64,000 nucleotides of DNA. Source: Cucumis sativus. Its lineage: Eukaryota; Streptophyta; Magnoliopsida; Cucurbitales; Cucurbitaceae. Every line of letters begins with the position of its first letter. The stretch's first letter is position 1. Below the pieces are notes generated by a model, which had not been told where the DNA came from, made no database searches, and was given only the letters and a program-made list of their open reading frames with translations. Made by a program: the position numbers and the translations under genes. The stretch spans positions 1 to 64,000 of the forward strand of contig NW_022279526.1 in NCBI RefSeq assembly GCF_000004075.3, in the 5' to 3' direction. Of this stretch, positions 33,484 to 44,990 are shown in pieces.

Positions 33484-34800
33484 ATACAGGAGACTCCGTT
33501 TGAGTGTTGAGCTAGTAATGGGAGGACTACCGTTGACCCCAAAATTACAAGGTTTCATGTTGCTTACTGGATCATTAATGATTCGTCTCTATCTTTGGCT
33601 CAGCGAGTGGTGGAGTTGGAAGCCCCTGAAAGTGTAGATTTAGACTCTCTACCGTTGTCAAGAGCTGTTAAGTATGCAAAAATGGCCTTGAGAAATCCTA
33701 TAAACTCTCTGAACAAGAGACATTCTAGTGTAAGAAGAAATGCTCAAGTCCTTGAAGAAATTGAGGACACAACTCCAATTCCTAGCATGCTTTCTCCCTA
33801 AGACTATGCTGGTCCTAGTCGGGGAGTGGCATTTACATCCCAGAAAGACACACATGTATCACCTCGTGTTGGCACTTCCATTGCAATGCACAACTCTGAC
33901 ATATATAGTGCCGACATTTCCTTCCTTAAGCTTGAAAAAAGGTGATTTGATGTCCATAAAAAATTAACTGAGCAGTTAGATATTTTCTAATACGCATCTC
34001 ACGTAATTTGATGCTCATTGATACTGCATTACTGTGTCAGGAACGTGTTGATGTAAAATCTTTCAGTTTTGATGGATCTTATTACAAGTTTTCAACTCTT
34101 CTTAGCACGACTTCTGACAGAACAAAGGTTTTATATATCTTTACACGATCGCATATCACATATGAACGATCGCATATCCCATCTGAAATATCGATCACCC
34201 CTGGTAAAACAACCGTTTAGATATTCTACACGATTGTTTGCTTAAGGATACACGATCATTTTGTAACTATTTTTTTTATTATCCTTTTTTCTTTCTATAC
34301 TAGAATCAGAATCAATTGTTTGATGATATTAACATGTATGATGATCTTCGTGATGATTCTAGTCATCACAATCTGGACAAGAATGATGACCATCAAAATA
34401 ACAAACATGTGATCATCCATGAGAATTCATGTTCAAGAGCCACATCTTCAAGAATCTACTGTAGAAACTCAACTGTTAGTGTTTAATTCATTAGTTACTG
34501 CTTTATATTGTTTAAAATTGCTTAGATTATAAATAAACAACAATAATTTTTTTTCTTTTCTGTGTAGGGAACAAAAATGAACAACGCCTCAACATCAAGA
34601 GCAGTCAGGCAGTGATATTAGCATATATGGCAGAGATGCACATTTGATATTAGCTATAAGTAATATAGCAGAAAATATGGAAGGTCATACTCAAACAGAA
34701 AAGGGACTGCTAGAAATGATTGAAAATCTTCCGTTGGTAAGCCAACCACTTCCACTTTGTGAGATGCTACCATTAACTACTGTCAAAGGTCTTGCATTAG
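33484..34800 (+). pseudogene. Unrecognised broken gene, possibly transposon-associated
   Basis: One frame is readable from about 33490 to 33990 with stops only near 33508, 33799 and 33940. It includes VAYWIINDSSLSLAQRVVEL and the 33595-33801 frame, ending in a Ser/Pro-rich stretch. Further open pieces, acidic and Asp/His/Asn-rich, lie at 34310-34470 (DDINMYDDLRDDSSHHN), and one more at 34570-34650 (QEQSGSDISIYGRD). AG and GT signals between them suggest exons. I do not recognise it. The layout recalls the variable N-terminal part of Ulp1-protease genes carried by some plant Mutator-like elements, but no protease motif was found. Confidence 0.35.
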
Positions 34801-35109
34801 TTTAATTGGTATGTGTGCCCTAAAGGGATAAAAGCTCTTGGCAGTGAAAGACTTTACAAAACCATTCATCAATTTTAATTTGAAAATTCCAAAATACAAG
34901 TACATTGACAATATTTAGAATCAAAGTTCTAAATAAAGAACTAAATATGCTTTTAAATTAAAAGATACATAGAACTTACTCTTGTTGACGTCTCTGAATC
35001 TATAATCCACCGAATTGGGGACACCACCCGTTAGAGACCTTCCTATCTTCGAAGATGAGATTGGTTTGTGGAAAACAATTGGAATGAAAAAAAAATTAGA
35101 GAGAAACTA
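34801..35109. other. Repeat-derived flank
   Basis: GATGAGATTGGTTTGTGGAA near 35055 resembles a segment near 20196, so this is probably an LTR scrap. No boundary found. Confidence 0.35.
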
Positions 35110-35760
35110 TGTAACACCCCAATATCAAGGTATTTCTCTCAAGCTAAATTTTTTAAATTTTATTAAGATTTTAAGGAATTTGGTTGTGGTGTGGATTTAG
35201 CAGGAAGTGAAGGGGCTTTTATGAAAAAATATACTAATACTAAAGGTTAAATAATAATAATATATAATAATAATAGAATTAATGTTATTATTAATTTAAA
35301 ATATCAATTCTTTATTGATTCACGTGCAACCCCATCTCTTTCTCCTTCACTCTTCCTCTTCCCCGTGCCCACTGCCGCTTGCCTCCCTTAGCCATTTTAT
35401 ATTACTCTTGGACGTCAACCGGCCACGCCGTCATTGATCGCTTCGTCTCCGTTGAAGCTGAAGCACCGTTCGTCGTGAGTTCGAACTCTCGGCATCGCGT
35501 CTCACCTATGTTTTCCAGCCAAGCTGTGATTCATTCGCGCGTAGCTCCTTCGACGTTCGCGCCACCACATTCTGCTCCAGGTGATGAGTAACGTCACCGA
35601 TTGACCTATCATCTCACCGGCGTTGTTACTTAGTTGAAGCAGCCGTCGACCAGACCTGAGCCCGTCGCGTCTGTTGAAGTGCCATCGCGCGGCTCTTCAC
35701 CTTCCAGCCATGGGTTGTAAGCTGAAGTTTGTTTTTCGTTTGTTGATTAGATCTGATCTA
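35110..35760 (+). repeat. LTR-like fragment
   Basis: TGTAACACCCCAATATCAAG resembles the opening of gypsy LTRs (compare TGTAATGCCCC at 15662). An AT-rich part is followed by a GC-rich CT-biased leader (35330-35720), the same architecture as the 3' LTR at 15662. A possible end is TCA at 35876 with ACTA on both sides (35106-35109, 35877-35880), which would make it a solo LTR, but the ends are weak. Confidence 0.5.
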
Positions 35761-35880
35761 TTACACGCGTCGATTCTAGTTATTCAAGTTGTTGCCCCCA
35801 TTTTACTCTAATTTTTGGGATTTTGTGGTAAGTTGTATTGGTGAGTGTGGTGGTTTTACATTGTGGTTTTAAATCAACTA

Positions 35881-36129
35881 GAGAATTAAAGCTCACTCGG
35901 ACATCTACACCAAAATTTCAGCAACTAAGTAATTCTCATAAATATTACATCCATTCCATTGACCTCCATAAAAAACAACAATAGGAAAAGACATTATAAT
36001 CTGTAAAAAAAATAATAATAATAAATTAAGTATTTAATTGTGATAGAAAGAAATAGATAGACATAGATATACATTTATTACTGAATAAAATAATAAAATG
36101 TACAAAATGATAATACTAAACACAATGCA
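35881..36129. other. Unassigned AT-rich sequence
   Basis: Nothing recognised. Confidence 0.4.
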
Positions 36130-36380
36130 AGAATAAGTAAACGATCGTGCGATGAAAATAATATACATTAAACGATCCTATTAACCGTGATAAACGACCA
36201 TTTAACAACGGTAAATGATAATATTGATTAAAATAAATTATCGTGTTGACATGGGTACACGATCATATGATATTGGTGATCGTATTGAATAGTGTAAACA
36301 ATCGTCTTGTTATCGGTACACGATCGTGTTAATATTTGTAAGTGATTCTATTGATAGTGGTAACTGATCGTGTAATTCCA
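36130..36380. repeat. Cluster of ACGATC / palindromic ACGATCGT motifs
   Basis: ACGATCGTG and its variants recur about every 20-40 bp (for example near 36142, 36172, 36196, 36255, 36268, 36302, 36327 and 36366) with TTAA- and GGTA-containing spacers. A smaller cluster lies at 34145-34260 inside the unrecognised broken gene. Such motifs may be subterminal repeats of a DNA transposon. Confidence 0.6.
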
Positions 36381-36901
36381 TGTAAATTATCGTCAAAAAC
36401 TTTAATATTTGAAAATATGTTATTTTAGAAAAACTACAAGTGTTTGACAACTCTTTGAAAGCTATTGAAATACTCTCAAATTGTATTTTAAGGAATTTTA
36501 ATAAAAAGAAAGTCTACATAAAAAAATTACCCTTTTTAAAGGAACATTTTTTCTCTAATCACTCCAATGGAACTCAAACACGTACTTCAAGTTAATTCTG
36601 GTATCCAAGAATCAGTCTCATCTAACATAAACAAGAACATTCAACTTGATAGAACTTCATTACCTCATTTTTACAATTCCCAAAGTTACTAAATGAAGGA
36701 CCATTCCTAAAACATACTTACATCCAACTTTCTCCATGAATAAACTTATCGTCTTTTATGTACTGATGAATATAGAGATGGAGCGATCAGAGTTTGTTTA
36801 TGTACCAACCCAAAAGTTGAGAAAAGAGTGGATTTACACAAGGACGAAATGGCTGGCTGTGCTGCTTGTTCAAAAACTGAAAGTTAGGGTGACCTTGTTT
36901 C

Positions 36902-38527
36902 TCATAGGGACTCAGCAAATTGAAGGGCCTCCAATCTACTTCTTGTCTCATTATACATGCCATTAGCCATTCAACGTTGAAAGTCCATATCCCTTTTTCT
37001 ACGGCCACCAAGGCTTCCTCCACGTCTTCCTCACAAGCCACAAAGATCGTCTTTCATACATTGTTTACTTTATCTAGCTCATGAATCACCTAAATTTTCA
37101 AGCATAATGAATTTGCCAAATGAGAGAAAAAATTATGTATATACTACAAGGAAATTGCAAGAATTCACCCTATAAAAAAATATTAAACAAATTCTTGTTC
37201 TAGTCCCTAAAATTTTCCATCTTTTTTCAACTTTCAAAATGCTTCCTATGAGATATATTCCAATCACATATAGCAGAAATGACCGATGAGTATTGAATAA
37301 ATGAATATTAATTGATAAAATAATTTACAAAATACTAAAATCGTTAGTTGGCTACGTTTTGGAAGCTCGATGACTAAAATGGATGTTTTGAAAGTTCTAA
37401 GGCTAAAATGGAATTTAAATCAACATAATAGTAAGTTCAAGATCAAAGACAAGCTAAACAATAAAATGTTGCGACCAGAAAACAATCTAATCATAATTAG
37501 AAACATGGATGTATGTATTTGTACACCAAATCACAAAAAAATAACTCCAGATTTCGATCTAGAGACAATTAAAAACTTGAACAAATTTGATAATTAAAGA
37601 AACACGGAGATGGCCATATGACCCCTTGTGCATAGACTTTTCACATTACATGCTCAATTCCTAGGATCAAAACAAACATAAATATTAAAGACTTAAGAAG
37701 CACATACACTCAAGTTTGGCTAGTGTATCAATAAAACAATATGTATGAACACTCGGAGAAACGTGTTGAACACTAGTTAGTACAATAGATGTGTTAGACA
37801 ACAAGTATTCCAATGCAATAAAGGTCAAGATTGGTATACACACACATATTAAACTCTTGGCTTTGAATAAGTTTTGAGTGAAGGATGAGCTTATTTTTAA
37901 GCATATAAATACATAAACTTAATGACTTTGAATTTCCATATAAATATGATACATACTTTTTAAATTATATATATTAAAACTGTGTTCTAGCACTATCCTA
38001 TATTTTTTAGAAAAAAATGACACGTCACCATGTCTATAATTTATTGACCCATGTCTAGAATTCGTATACGTGCTTGTTTGTTGAGAACTTCATGTCTTCA
38101 TTAGATGAGAGGATAGCCATATTATAGTGGTTGTATGTGTAATATAGAGAACCAAACTAGTACTCGAGATTTGTACAATAACAGAGAACTTACATTTCCA
38201 CCGGTTGACTTGACTATCAGGGGATAGAGTTTTAGGTGGTGGTTGAGCGTGAGCTGATATGCAAACATCATACCCTTCAAATAAAGCTCAAAAACATGCT
38301 TTTGCCTTGAGAACTGCAGCTTTTAGGCTGGCTCGATACTTCGATATGTAGTCATCATCATTTAGTATGTAAGGCAACTCGTCTGCAGATCAATAAGGAA
38401 TTAATCAATCACAAAAATTAGGTAGGATGAAAAACATAAGTGGAAGAAAATACATTACGCTTTGATACTAGCAAGCCATTCGAACTTACCAACAAATCTG
38501 CCTTCCCGGTAGCTTTCCTTTAACCAA
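36902..38527 (-). pseudogene. BRCT-domain protein gene, last three exons, decayed
   Basis: Three exons join in phase. Exon 38527-38490 (WLKESYREGRFV) ends at GTAAGT. Exon 38382-38194 (DELPYILNDDDYISKYRASL, then ALFEGYDVCISAHAQPPPKT) ends at GTAAGT. The last exon, 37089-36902, contains TIFVACEEDVEEALVAVEKG and TFNVEWLMACIMRQEVD. The W...S...G-FV-DE..Y and FNVEWLM...I patterns are those of tandem BRCT domains, which bind phosphopeptides in DNA-damage signalling (PTIP/TopBP1-like plant proteins). Lesions: TGA at 38288-38290, TGA for an expected Trp at 37054-37056, and a one-base frameshift near 36940, after which an alternative frame reaches TGA at 36904-36902. It was clearly a nuclear gene; it is now a pseudogene. 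A finer family name is not safe. Confidence 0.8.
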
Positions 38528-39031
38528 CTGGAGGAGAGAAGCCAAGCTCTGAGTAATTTGCAATTAACTTGCAATTTTAGTAACAAGATATAGTAAAATT
38601 ATGAGCAAGAGCACACTGACACGCTTGAAGCCACATGGTAATGCATATGCTCGATAATCATTGAGAACAATAACAGGAGAAAGCAAAGTTAAGAACAGTA
38701 ACTGGAAGAACAAAAAACAATTTACAACATAAAATCTTCAAAAACACATTGCTTAAATCAAGTTTACTAATATAAAAGGTAAGATATTACGTTCCACTCT
38801 CCACACTACTGAAGTTTAACATTTCACATGAAAGAAATGAAATACTACTCCCAAATATAACTGAAAAAAGCATAATTGGGTAAAGAAAAAGCATAGAGAA
38901 ATGCAAAAGAATCCTTGGCTTTGATATATTGAAAGGTAAAAAAATATCAACCATAGATGTCCGGGAGAAGAACTCCTACAAATACACACTTAACGCAGAT
39001 TATCATTCGCTAACATGAGACCTTCTAGAGG
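38528..39031 (-). other. Intron-like DNA of the BRCT gene
   Basis: AT-rich, no coding signal seen; interrupted by the LTR element at 39037. Confidence 0.5.
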
Positions 39032-39309
39032 AATTCTGTTAGGATACTTCCTAACAAGAACAAGATTTTAATTTTTATATAATGAACTATAAGAAAATAC
39101 AAGATAAAACCAAGTATAAGGCACTTGGAACCTCCCTCTTGAGTACTCTCACCCAAGCCCTAGATCACTTCCCAGAATTCTCCCCTCACTTACCCTCCCT
39201 CCATTTATAATAAGATGTAACCACACTTACATAATAACTACTAGTAACTTTCTAATATCTAATTACCCTTATACCCCTAACCTTATACTAATCTAGGTAT
39301 CTAACATTA

Positions 39310-40106
39310 CCTGATGCTTCAAAACACCTTGTCCTCAAGGTGTGCTTGCAAACATGATCAAGGCCCCTTCTCTTTTTTCTCTTTTTAATTGCAAACAATC
39401 CCCAGCATTCTGCTCTTCAATGTTGAAAAAGAAATCCTCCCCTTCGGCTTTGAAAAACTCTCGATTCCAATAAGGTCCATTGACTTCAGCCACAAAGCAG
39501 CCCAATGTACTTGAATTTTCCTTTTCCAAAACACATTGTCTTAGTTAACCCTTTGCATATCACCAACAAGTGTTTAATTTTCAAACTCTTCATCTCTAGT
39601 GGGCTAGGCCATAATCAAAGTGTTGCGTCAAGACCAAAATCATACTCCGCCGTTTCATTCCTAGGACCTACCTACATACAAGTTTTTCTTCCTCCTATTT
39701 TTGGAACTCTCCACCCACTTCATCTACAAAATGATGTGCCCCAATGTTTTATTTAGAATAAGTTGAAGCTCATTTAGTGTAAGTTGAAGCCCACTTGAAA
39801 TAGTAAAAACCCAAGATTGTTCCTTTGTCCTAACTCTGTCCTACCAATTTCTACCACGCCATTGGCACCATATGTGTGCAGCAACTTCTTCCTCGTCACG
39901 TGATTCACCCTATTCCAGACCACCTTCTCGAGCCTCTGTAGACCGATAACTATCGGCTTCTTCTTTCTCCATTGCAACCAGCCATTTTGTGTTTCTTTTA
40001 GCAACAAATTTTTCTTCACTCGAGTCTTAATTTCGAGCCTCACAGGTAATCCTCGTCGACCTTCCTCTATAGTTTCTTCTTGGTCACTCTTTGCCATCCT
40101 CTTCAC
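39310..40106 (-). pseudogene. Internal coding remnants of the small LTR element
   Basis: Two frames on the minus strand: 40106-39774, basic (REEW-poor, RVKKNLLLKETQNGWLQW), and 39529-39335 (GCFVAEVNGPYWNREFF). Neither matches a catalytic domain. HLEDKV-like sequence at about 39340-39315 recalls the segment found just before the polypurine tract in some plant LTR elements. Probably a gag and 3' junction left after deletion of pol. Confidence 0.45.
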
Positions 40107-40475
40107 CTTCGTTGTATAACCGTTGCAATCACGTTTCCCTCGATTCTTCTATGGATTCAGATCCTTCTTGAAATCCATCAATTTATGGACCTGAAGATTC
40201 CAATCCGTTCTAAATAAACAACAATCCAGATCAGTGCCACTGAACACAGGCATTTCAACCTTCTTGAATTTGCTATGATCGTTCGAGTTTTTCATCCCTT
40301 TCAAACTTGTTTGTTTTACCTTCTACGTTGATTTCCTTCAATGTCTTACCTCCACCTTCGATTATACTCTCAATCATTGGTCCTTTGCTCGACGATCCTT
40401 CCATTCTTTCGGAGATCGTCAATTATCCTTCTGCTATTCCTTCGATGCATTTAGCAACCGTTCTTGTTTTTCCAA

Positions 40476-40682
40476 CTAGATGACCAATCTTTCGATGCTT
40501 TTTGGCAAGCATAACAAGTTTTCTTCAATTGCCAGCAACTTGTGTAACTCCATTTGTATCCCCGAGATTTCCTTATCAGAGGTCTCCAACTTCTCTTTGA
40601 TCCGTTTTTGTGCTGCTCTATCATTCTCCCAAGTAAAAACGCTCTGATACCAATTTGTTAAGATACTGTAAATATACGGCAA
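40476..40682 (-). pseudogene. Gag N-terminal fragment of the small LTR element
   Basis: The frame (NDRAAQKRIKEKLETSDKEI, then MELHKLLAIEENLLCLPKSI) is a coiled-coil-like gag start of plant gypsy elements. It begins immediately downstream of the primer-binding site. Confidence 0.6.
40641..40653 (-). other. Primer-binding site of the small LTR element
   Basis: On the minus strand TGGTATCAGAGCG lies three bases inside the LTR that ends at 40657, again matching initiator tRNA-Met. Confidence 0.9.
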
Positions 40683-41389
40683 GTGTATCTTACTTTATTG
40701 AATTACCTCAATGAATTAACAGTATAAGAGAATAAAAAATCACTCACATCTACTTCCTAAAGGCACACTCCAGTGAGGATCACAACAAAGAACAAGAAAA
40801 ACTAAGAACAAACCGCAACCATGAAAATGACCAAAACAAACAATAAAAAAACTTGACTTGGACCCTCTACTTCTCCGAGCACGAAAGACGGCAGCCTCTA
40901 CTTCTTTGGAATATTTTGTCCCCTTTCTCCCTCCTCTTTCCTCCATTTTATTTTGCTTTACTAACAAACTAATGGGAAAGATCTCCTCCGATATTCTCTC
41001 CTCCTATAATCTCTCATATATTCTTGTGTGGGTCAATATTACCCTTTTTAATTCTCCTACTGTACTTAAATAATATTGGAGACATATACTTCCTAACAAG
41101 AACAAGATATGAATTTATTATAATGTAACTATAAGAAAATACAAGATAAAACAAGTATAAAGCACTTGGAACCCTCCCTCTTGAGTACTCTCACCCAAAC
41201 CTTATATCACTCCCCAGAATTCTCCCCACTTACCCTCCCTCCATTTATAATAACATGTAACCACCCTAGTTACCACACTTACATAATAATACTAGTAACC
41301 ACACTTACACAATAACTACTAGTAACTTCCTAAATATCTAATTACCCTTATACCCCAACCCTATACTAATCTAGGTATCTAACAAATTC

Positions 41390-41699
41390 CATAACATAAT
41401 GTATTAGGGGAAGAAGGAAATCGAGGATAAAAACACTAGCTAGCAACAAATATCTTCCATTAGTGAGCTTCAGCCATTTTACACGTAAAATGGAAAAGTA
41501 AGCCTGAAACCCAAATTAGCCTAATGGTTTTCTTAACAACCAATACCACCATCATGATAGAAACAACTGAAAAGGAAGAGCATGATACAATCCAACTCAA
41601 ACATAAGAATTGATTTTGATGTTTAACTAAAAGTAAATAGGCAGTAGAATAAGAAACTATACCCTTTTAGATCTAGAATAACGGCAATTTCCAGCCTAA
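41390..41699 (-). other. Intron-like remnant between insertions
   Basis: Nothing coding recognised; it continues the DNA that flanks the small LTR element. Confidence 0.4.
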
Positions 41700-42682
41700 G
41701 CACAACTACAAAGGCCTTGTGGCGGTTGGGTTCGGCGAGTGGCGGCGGTTTTGCTTCGCGAACGGAGATGGAGACGGCAGATCGGCGCGCGGACGACTGC
41801 AACGCAGATCTGGACTGGCAGCGGCGCGGTCTTGCTTCGCGAACGGAGGTGGAGACAGCAGATCGGAATGGAGGTCGCGGCGCTCGGCTTCAGTAGGGGA
41901 GACGCGGCGGCCGACGGCTGCTGCGAACGGAAGAGAAGAAGACGGTGGGGTCGTCGCGGCGCACGGGAGGAAGGAGAAGAGGGGCGGCGGTTGGGCACGA
42001 ACGGAAGGAGAAGAGGACGGTTGGGGCGGTTGCTGCGCGAACGGAGAGAAGGGGAAGGAGACGGTAGAAACGGTTGGCAGCGGCGGTGAGGCGGTACACG
42101 GCGACGCAAATCTGGACCGGGCAGCGGCGGAAGGGCAACGGCGCGGTCTTGCGGTGCAGATCTGGACGGCGGCAGATCTGGACGCGTACGGCTGCTTTGC
42201 GAACTGAAGAGAAGAGGAGAAGGGTCGCGGCGCTCGGCTTTAGTAGGGGAGACGCGGCGGTTTGCGGCAGGGCTGCGGATGGAAGAAGAAAATGGAAGGG
42301 AAGGGAGGCGACGGTTTGCGGCGGGGCTGCGAACGGGAAGGAGAAGAGGAATGGAGGTAGGTCGGTGGCGGTTTTGCTTCGCGAACGGAGAGAAGGGGAA
42401 GGATGGGGCGGCTGGGCTGCGGCGGAAAGAAAGATGGAAGAGAAGGGCGGAAGGAAAAGAGAAAAGAGAAGGAAAGGAGAAGAGAAACGAGAAGGGAAAA
42501 GAGAAGGAAGCGGGGGGGGGGGGGGGTCGCGGCGCGCGAGGGAGAGAGAGAGATTTCTTTTCCTTTTTCTTTTCTTTTTATTTAAATTAAATATAAATAA
42601 TAAATATATATATATATATATATATAATAAAATAAACAAAAAAAAAATATATATATATATATATATACCTTTGGGCATTACA
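41700..42682 (-). repeat. Truncated LTR of the gypsy family, reverse orientation
   Basis: Read on the minus strand it starts at 42682 with TGTAATGCCCAAAGGTATAT, almost identical to the start of the 3' LTR at 15662. It runs through the same AT repeat, Lys/Arg-rich leader and GC-rich block with repeated TTCGCGAACGG-type motifs, stopping near 41700 without the LTR's 3' half. A run of 15 G at 42512-42526 stands where the other LTR has five. Long frames on both strands (such as 41890-42714 and 42074-42697) are compositional. The fragment ends five bases from palindrome array 3. Confidence 0.82.
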
Positions 42683-42686
42683 AGCA

Positions 42687-43152
42687 GAGGTTCTTGATGT
42701 TTTAAAAACGTCAAGAATTTTTATAAATTTCTTGACGTTTAAAAACGTCAAGCAATTTTTACAATAGTCTTGACGTTTTAAAACGTCAAGAATATTTTAT
42801 AAATTTCTTGACGTTTTTAAAAACGTCAAGGATTTTTTTATAAACTTCTTGACGTTTTTAAAACGTCAAGTAAAATTTTAAATTCTTGACGTTTAAGAAA
42901 CGTCAAGCATGTCGAATTCATACGCTTCTTAACGTTTTAAGAACGTCAAAAAATTAATAGATATTTCTTGATGTTTTAAAAACGTCAAGAAAAAATTTAT
43001 TTTTTCTTGACGTTTAATAAACGTCAAGAATGATGTTTCAGAAAAATTCTTGACGTTTTTTATTAAAAATGAAAGCTTTCTTGACGTTTTTCGAAAAAAA
43101 CGTCAAGAAAGGAAAACAGCAACCGTCAAGAAAGCCCATTTTTCTAGTAGTG
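42687..43152 (-). mobile_element. CACTA-like end with palindrome array (array 3)
   Basis: This is the best-preserved array: about nine near-palindromes of the type TTGACGTTTTAAAACGTCAA at about 50-bp spacing. The outer end at 43152 reads, on the minus strand, CACTACTAGAAAAATGGGC, the CACTA terminus. Relative to arrays 1, 2 and 4 it faces the other way. On its inner side the element is replaced by the truncated gypsy LTR, so no cargo is visible. Confidence 0.8.
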
Positions 43153-43690
43153 AAAACACAAAATATCCTAACCAAATGGCTAAACAGAGGCAGCACTCTG
43201 TAATTCTTTATTTATGTAAAAGCCAAAACACATTCAACAATAGTAGATATGAAAAATAAAGGAAGAACAACATAGAAAACTTACCCAGCTCCTTTATACA
43301 GGGCTGGATACCCTAGGCTACAGCAGCCTTTACTCTCCTTGAAATAACCAAAAAAGACCTAGCCTCCCCTACCCCAACATTACATGTTTATACCTCTCTC
43401 TCTCATCCCTCCTAGTGGGCCCCACCTGCACGATCCTCTCCCATTATTCTCTCATCATTGGTTGCTAAGGAATTTCCCTTTCTACCCTTCCTTTTATAGG
43501 TATAGATAATAGGAGGTCTTACAAAGTAATACCTGGCCTGGCTTTCTTTAATCTTTCTGCGAGAACCTTTCCAAACAACTTATAAATTAATGTTGAAACA
43601 ACTTATAAGCCACACTGTAATGACCTTCCTTCTCTTGACCGAACTTCAATAATCGACAACTTATATTTATCCACATAATCAGCAAAACTC
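43153..43690. other. Unassigned sequence
   Basis: No recognised gene or terminus. Confidence 0.4.
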
Positions 43691-44990
43691 TTAATCTGCC
43701 ACTAGCTTCAAACAAAGACCCAACCAATTCCTTTTGAACTCCATAGTGCCTTTATAATACAACTGGCAATCTCTTCTCTTTTGGTCCCCGGAATCAATGC
43801 TCTATCTGGATTAGCTTTCTTCAAAAGATTTTTAATAGCCAATTGTTTCGAATGACCCATGAATCCTCTAGTGTTCCATGATATAATCTTCATCTTTGCA
43901 ACCTCTGCCTTATATCAATTCAATTTCACATGCTGCCAAGAAAGGAACCAACTCTTGAGGGGGAAGGATACTTGCTGACCTGCACAAAATTTCTTTTTAT
44001 GGGGAGGAAAACAATTTAATAAAATCTGGACCGAGAGAGTCACTGTCCTCTTGTTTCTCTATCTCTGATTGAATTATTTCTTCCTCAACTGGTTCAAATT
44101 CTGCACTACTTACACTGGTGACTGATTAAACTTCCATGAATTCATCTTCTAGGCTCTCAACTTTTTGAGACAAGAAGTATCTTGCACAAAATTAAAGAAT
44201 GAACCAGAAAGTATGGAGGAGGATTGAGAAAATTTATTACTTAAGGAGGAAGGCAGTACTACCTTTTGCCAACTGAATTTGGAATTTGTATCTTCACACA
44301 ACTTTCCTCTAATAAATCAGAATTAGCCAAGCTCATCCAAATGTTGCGAAAAGAAGTTCTCCCTTTGGTATAGGTCTTGAGGTGCTTAGAAAAATTTCTG
44401 GCATGAAATGGAATAACTTTCATTGAAGATGATATTTTAGTCTTGGATAGGCTGGTAATTTTTGTTGAGAGCTGAAAACAAGAGATGGCCCGCAAGTGAA
44501 GTTCCTTGATGGAGGAGAGGACTCTGATTCTTCCTCCAATTCGTCAGAATACCAAAAGCCATTGGAATTCTAATTAATAAAATTCTTCGGGCCTACAATC
44601 TGTGTGTCAGCTTTTAAAATGTCTGCAGATACATTAAGTTTGAAAAAATCTGGTTGGGGAGGGCTAGGTGAGTTGTTTTTTGAGATAATAAAATGTCGGT
44701 TGGCTCCTTTTCTTCTTTTGAGGTCTATTTTTCTCTCTTTTCTATTGAAGTCTTTTCCCCTTCTAAGTACGTGGAGATCCCAGCTATACCCAAATTTGAA
44801 TTTTTCCTTCTGAAAATTATTTTTTTCGGCGAGGATTCAAGGGCTGAAACTCTTTCCGGTCGAACAAGGTTTTCTTCTTCATCACCCAACTTCCTAAGTG
44901 CTTCGAAAGGATTTCTTGAGATGGATGGGGCATTCTGTTTGAGAAATTCAGGTATCTGGGAGACCATCACTTTGGAGCCCTTCATCTAAA
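43691..44990 (-). pseudogene. LINE fragment: end of ORF1 and start of the ORF2 endonuclease
   Basis: The minus-strand frame 43893-43708 begins with ATG and reads MKIISWNTRGFMGHSKQLAI, the N-terminus of the AP-endonuclease of plant L1 ORF2. The catalytic Glu position appears as GTK instead of ETK. Upstream on the same strand, 44985-44725 (NPFEALRKLGDEEENLV) and 44495-44259 are open pieces in the position of the ORF1 tail. The fragment has no reverse transcriptase. It is a different family from copies A and B, which have WNVRGLNSP here. Confidence 0.65.

Larger units (their letters stand above)
39037..41384 (-). mobile_element. Small LTR retrotransposon, minus orientation, unequal LTRs
   Basis: Flanked by AATTC on both sides (39032-39036 and 41385-41389). 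On the plus strand the left LTR spans 39037-39306 (270 bp, TGTTAGGATACT...GTATCTAACA) and the right LTR 40657-41384 (728 bp, TGTTAAGATACT...GTATCTAACA). They share the same ends. The left one lacks about 400 bp present on the right, with the break at an ATACT direct repeat; the right one also repeats CACTTACATAATAA-like units. The interior (1.35 kb) holds a primer-binding site and gag pieces but no pol, so the element is non-autonomous. It sits in the intron-like part of the BRCT pseudogene, same strand. Confidence 0.9.

Noticed and set aside
35110..35880. A certain solo LTR with four-base duplication ACTA
   Set aside because: The ends are not mutually inverted and the duplication is short; kept only as an LTR-like fragment.
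41719..42714. Long Arg/Gly-rich frames (up to 274 codons) in both directions
   Set aside because: They lie in the GC-rich leader of a truncated gypsy LTR and have relatives in the 3' LTR at 15727-16348; no domain, overlapping on both strands.
42690..43140. Regularly spaced palindromic repeats that resemble a CRISPR array
   Set aside because: Spacers are short, AT-rich and related to each other, the repeats are degenerate, there are no cas genes, and the DNA is plant nuclear with a CACTA terminus at the edge.
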